Origin: a bacterium
GTDB taxonomy: Bacteria; Myxococcota_A; Bradymonadia; Bradymonadales; Bradymonadaceae
Assembly (NCBI GenBank): GCA_030427705.1
Contig: JAUIBR010000012.1
Location: 1-64,000 of the forward strand
DNA length: 64,000 bases
Reading direction: 5' to 3'
Shown: positions 61,974 to 64,000 of the stretch, piece by piece
Layout of the letters: each line of letters starts with the position of its first letter
How positions within the stretch are numbered: position 1 is the stretch's first letter
Position numbers and translations under genes: made by a program
Notes under the pieces: generated by a model
Databases searched by the model: none
Told to the model about the DNA's origin: nothing
What the model saw: only the letters and a program-made list of their open reading frames with translations

Positions 61974-63566
61974 ATGAAAATGACGACTCGACTAGGATTT
62001 CTGTGCCTTTCAATGACCCTTGCTGCTTGCGGAGGGAGTGACGATTCCGCCGAAATCAACGGCAACAACTCCAACAACGAAAACAACTTCTACAGCGCTG
62101 AAAACAACTACAACAACGCGAACAACGTCAACAACGTCAACAACCTCAATAACGCGAACAATGTGTTCGATGGCGATATCGATGGTGTTGATGAAAACTA
62201 CCAAGATGGCGAGAACTACGGCGAGCTCATTGAAAACGACTTCATCATGACCGCCGATGAAGCCACCTCAACCTTCAGCATCGACGTCGACAACGCGTCA
62301 TATACACTGATGCGCCGCGACATTAACAACGGCAAGCTTCCGGTTGCGGACGGCGTCCGGGTCGAGGAATACATCAACTTCTTCGACTACGATTATGCAC
62401 CGCCAATCCAAGACCAGCCCTTCAGCATCAACCTTGAAGTGGCGCCCTCGAAGTTCGGCCAGGACCTTCACCTTCTGCGAGTCGGCCTGAAAGGCAAAGA
62501 CGTTCCGCTCATCGACATGAAAGCGACGAACCTTGTGTTCCTTGTCGACGTCTCCGGCTCCATGCAGAGCTCCGCCAAACTTCCCCTGGTTAAGGAGTCC
62601 ATCAAGGAAGCCATCTCAACACTGCGCCCTGATGACCGTGTAGCGATCGTCACGTACGCAGGCGCCGACCGCGTCGCACTGCAAAGCACACCAGTGTCCA
62701 ACAGCTCCGCAATCATCAACGCGGTCGACAACCTGACGTCCGCTGGTGGAACGAACGCGGACGCCGGCATCGTGCGGGCCTACGACATCGCCGAGCAAAA
62801 CTTCATCGACGGCGGAAACAACCGCGTGATGATTATGACTGATGGCGACTTCAACGTCGGACGCACCGGCCAGGCGCTGGTCGACCTCATCATCGAGAAC
62901 CGCGAGAAAGAGATCAGTCTCACGTGCCTGGGCTACGGACTGGGCAACTACAACGACCACATCATGGAATCGTTGGCGCGTGACGGAAACGGCAACTACT
63001 TCTACATCGATTCGATCGAAGAGGCGCAGCGCATCTTCGGCGAGAACCTGCCAAGCACGCTCGAGGTCATTGCGGCCGATGTGAAGATCCAGATCGAATT
63101 CCAGTCTGACACCGTCGTTCGCTACCGCCTGGTTGGCTACGAAAACCGCCTTCTAAACAACGAAGACTTCGAAGACGACACCAAAGATGCTGGCGAAATC
63201 GGGCCTAGCCACACGGTCACTGCGCTCTACGAAATCGAAGTAGACGAACAATCGATGTCAGAAACCGGCATGCTTGCCGAGGTCCGAATTCGACACAAGT
63301 CGCAGTACGGCGAAGCCAGCAGCGAATACACCCAGGGCATCAAACTAACGCAGGTCCACCCGACGTTCGAAGATGCGTCGGGCGACTTCCAATTCGCGGC
63401 AGCCGTCGCTGAATTCGCCGAGATTCTGCGTAGCTCAAAGCACACAGATGGCATGGGCATCAGTGACGTGCAGGCAATCGCCACCGCAAACTCCAGCAGC
63501 GACCAGCCAAAGCGCATGGAGTTTCTGGGTCTGCTCGATGCCGCAATCAACTTGCTGAGCAACTAG
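61974..63566 (+). CDS. Von Willebrand factor A domain lipoprotein (YfbK-like)
   Basis: 530 residues. Lipobox LAAC at about 16-19, then an NN(x) linker to about 64. A vWF_A_N-like segment (STFSIDVDNASYTLMRRDIN ... RVEEYINFFDYDY) at about 92-145 is followed by the vWA domain with the MIDAS motif DVSGSM and IMTDGDFN (about 175-345), and a C-terminal DUF3520-like part. This order matches E. coli YfbK-type proteins. Exposed metal-binding adhesion or assembly protein by inference. Confidence 0.9.
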   Translation: MKMTTRLGFLCLSMTLAACGGSDDSAEINGNNSNNENNFYSAENNYNNANNVNNVNNLNNANNVFDGDIDGVDENYQDGENYGELIENDFIMTADEATSTFSIDVDNASYTLMRRDINNGKLPVADGVRVEEYINFFDYDYAPPIQDQPFSINLEVAPSKFGQDLHLLRVGLKGKDVPLIDMKATNLVFLVDVSGSMQSSAKLPLVKESIKEAISTLRPDDRVAIVTYAGADRVALQSTPVSNSSAIINAVDNLTSAGGTNADAGIVRAYDIAEQNFIDGGNNRVMIMTDGDFNVGRTGQALVDLIIENREKEISLTCLGYGLGNYNDHIMESLARDGNGNYFYIDSIEEAQRIFGENLPSTLEVIAADVKIQIEFQSDTVVRYRLVGYENRLLNNEDFEDDTKDAGEIGPSHTVTALYEIEVDEQSMSETGMLAEVRIRHKSQYGEASSEYTQGIKLTQVHPTFEDASGDFQFAAAVAEFAEILRSSKHTDGMGISDVQAIATANSSSDQPKRMEFLGLLDAAINLLSN

Positions 63567-63593
63567 TTTCCGGTCGGGGGAACGTGGCCGTGG

Positions 63594-63697
63594 CCCGGTG
63601 CGATTCGCACCGGGTCGCGCGACCCGACACAAACGCTTTTCCGAGGCGGGGGGAGCCCGGGGGTCACCAGTGCAAGCTGGTGGCCCTCACTTTTTCT
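63594..63697 (+). terminator. Three consecutive hairpins after the vWA gene
   Basis: CCCGGTGCG/CGCACCGGG (63594-63602/63606-63614) with ATT loop; the palindrome GGGTCGCGCGACCC (63612-63625); and GGGTCACCAG/CTGGTGGCCC (63661-63670/63677-63686), followed within 4 bases by T5. The last is a good intrinsic terminator. Confidence 0.75.
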
Positions 63698-63739
63698 TGT
63701 TGGCTTGCATCCACCCGCCCGCCAACGCAAAATCAACAC

Positions 63740-64000
63740 ATGCAAACCATCAAAATTCTATCGCTTGCCCTCTTTCTCGTTGGCTGCACGGCCGCCGAAA
63801 ACACGCCGGACCCCGCAGATATGGGCTCGGATTCCACGCCAGATAGTGACATGGCCGAGGCCAACGTACCATTGACGTGGGATGTCGATGCGCCCGGCCC
63901 CTACAACGTTGGCTACCAACAGGTGCAGGCGACCTACTCGCCAAAGGGCGAAGACCGAACCATCGATATCTCTATCTGGTACCCAACCGAGGACACCAAT
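63740..64000 (+). CDS. Lipoprotein with start of an alpha/beta-hydrolase-like domain (3' end outside the window)
   Basis: 87 codons, open to the edge. Signal MQTIKILSLALFLVGC with lipobox LVGC, an acidic Asp/Ser/Pro-rich linker, then GPYNVGYQQVQATYSP and TIDISIWYPTED. That pattern (GPY.VG...... R.i.v.iWYP) is common at the start of dienelactone hydrolase or PAF-acetylhydrolase-like secreted hydrolases. The catalytic serine would be beyond the window, so the call is tentative. Confidence 0.7.
   Translation, partial: MQTIKILSLALFLVGCTAAENTPDPADMGSDSTPDSDMAEANVPLTWDVDAPGPYNVGYQQVQATYSPKGEDRTIDISIWYPTEDTN

Noticed and set aside
1-64000. tRNA, rRNA, IS element, prophage or CRISPR
   Set aside because: I looked for cloverleaf ends, rRNA landmarks, transposase motifs (DDE, HUH) and integrases and saw none; a tRNA scan would settle it.

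Overview
This is one continuous stretch of a Gram-negative bacterial chromosome with high coding density, many start/stop overlaps and no rRNA, tRNA, prophage or insertion sequence that I can recognise. Alternative complex III, an A2-type caa3-like oxidase, LolA/OmpA-type envelope proteins and several lipoproteins with long asparagine-rich NN(V/A/S/I) linkers point to the Myxococcota (former Deltaproteobacteria). A Bradymonadales-like member is my best guess; this is inference from gene content, not a phylogeny.

Layout. 1-10.1 kb (+): 3' end of glgP, an orphan GspE N-terminal-domain protein, a small lipoprotein, a tightly overlapped set in which lolA lies between two CxxCC-type cysteine-cluster proteins, a CAP-like lipoprotein, a CNNM/CorC membrane protein and an MFS transporter. 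10.4-24.6 kb (+): a complete respiratory module, actABCDEF (alternative complex III), a triheme cytochrome c, then oxidase subunits II, I, III and IV, with a promoter in front and an intrinsic terminator behind. 24.8-27.3 kb (+): oxidase assembly genes ctaB, ctaG, a 45-aa membrane protein and surf1. Electrons would flow from menaquinol (menB is at 53.6 kb) through complex III and c-type hemes to the oxidase.

27.3-31.1 kb (-) and 40.0-42.9 kb (-) are two sulfate-assimilation operons: PQ-loop protein, cysH (APS-reductase type), cysD, cysNC; and cobA/sumT, siroheme sulfite reductase, DUF934. The same exact 29-bp sequence lies about 40-46 bp upstream of the first gene of each, so they are probably one regulon. 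Between them are radA, an OmpA-family protein, a DUF2752 protein, an ABC exporter and a PLD-VTT membrane protein. 43.1-47.4 kb holds dnaJ, astB and a DUF3943 protein. 47.4-53.4 kb (-) is a candidate envelope-stress module: a Spy/CpxP-like protein, then an OmpR-type regulator, histidine kinase, metallophosphoesterase and a DprE1/DprE2-like pair packed end to end. 53.6-56.7 kb holds menB, a fatty acid desaturase, a MarR regulator and a DUF4336 protein. 57.3 kb to the end has glnS (YqeY-extended) and a run of surface lipoproteins.

The most interesting points are the shared sulfur operator, the regulator-coupled DprE1/DprE2 operon with alanine at the Cys387-equivalent position, the large insertion in the CuA domain of CoxB, the very acidic ActD extension, and the fact that all five convergent gene junctions are locked by a 4-nt overlap of their stop codons.
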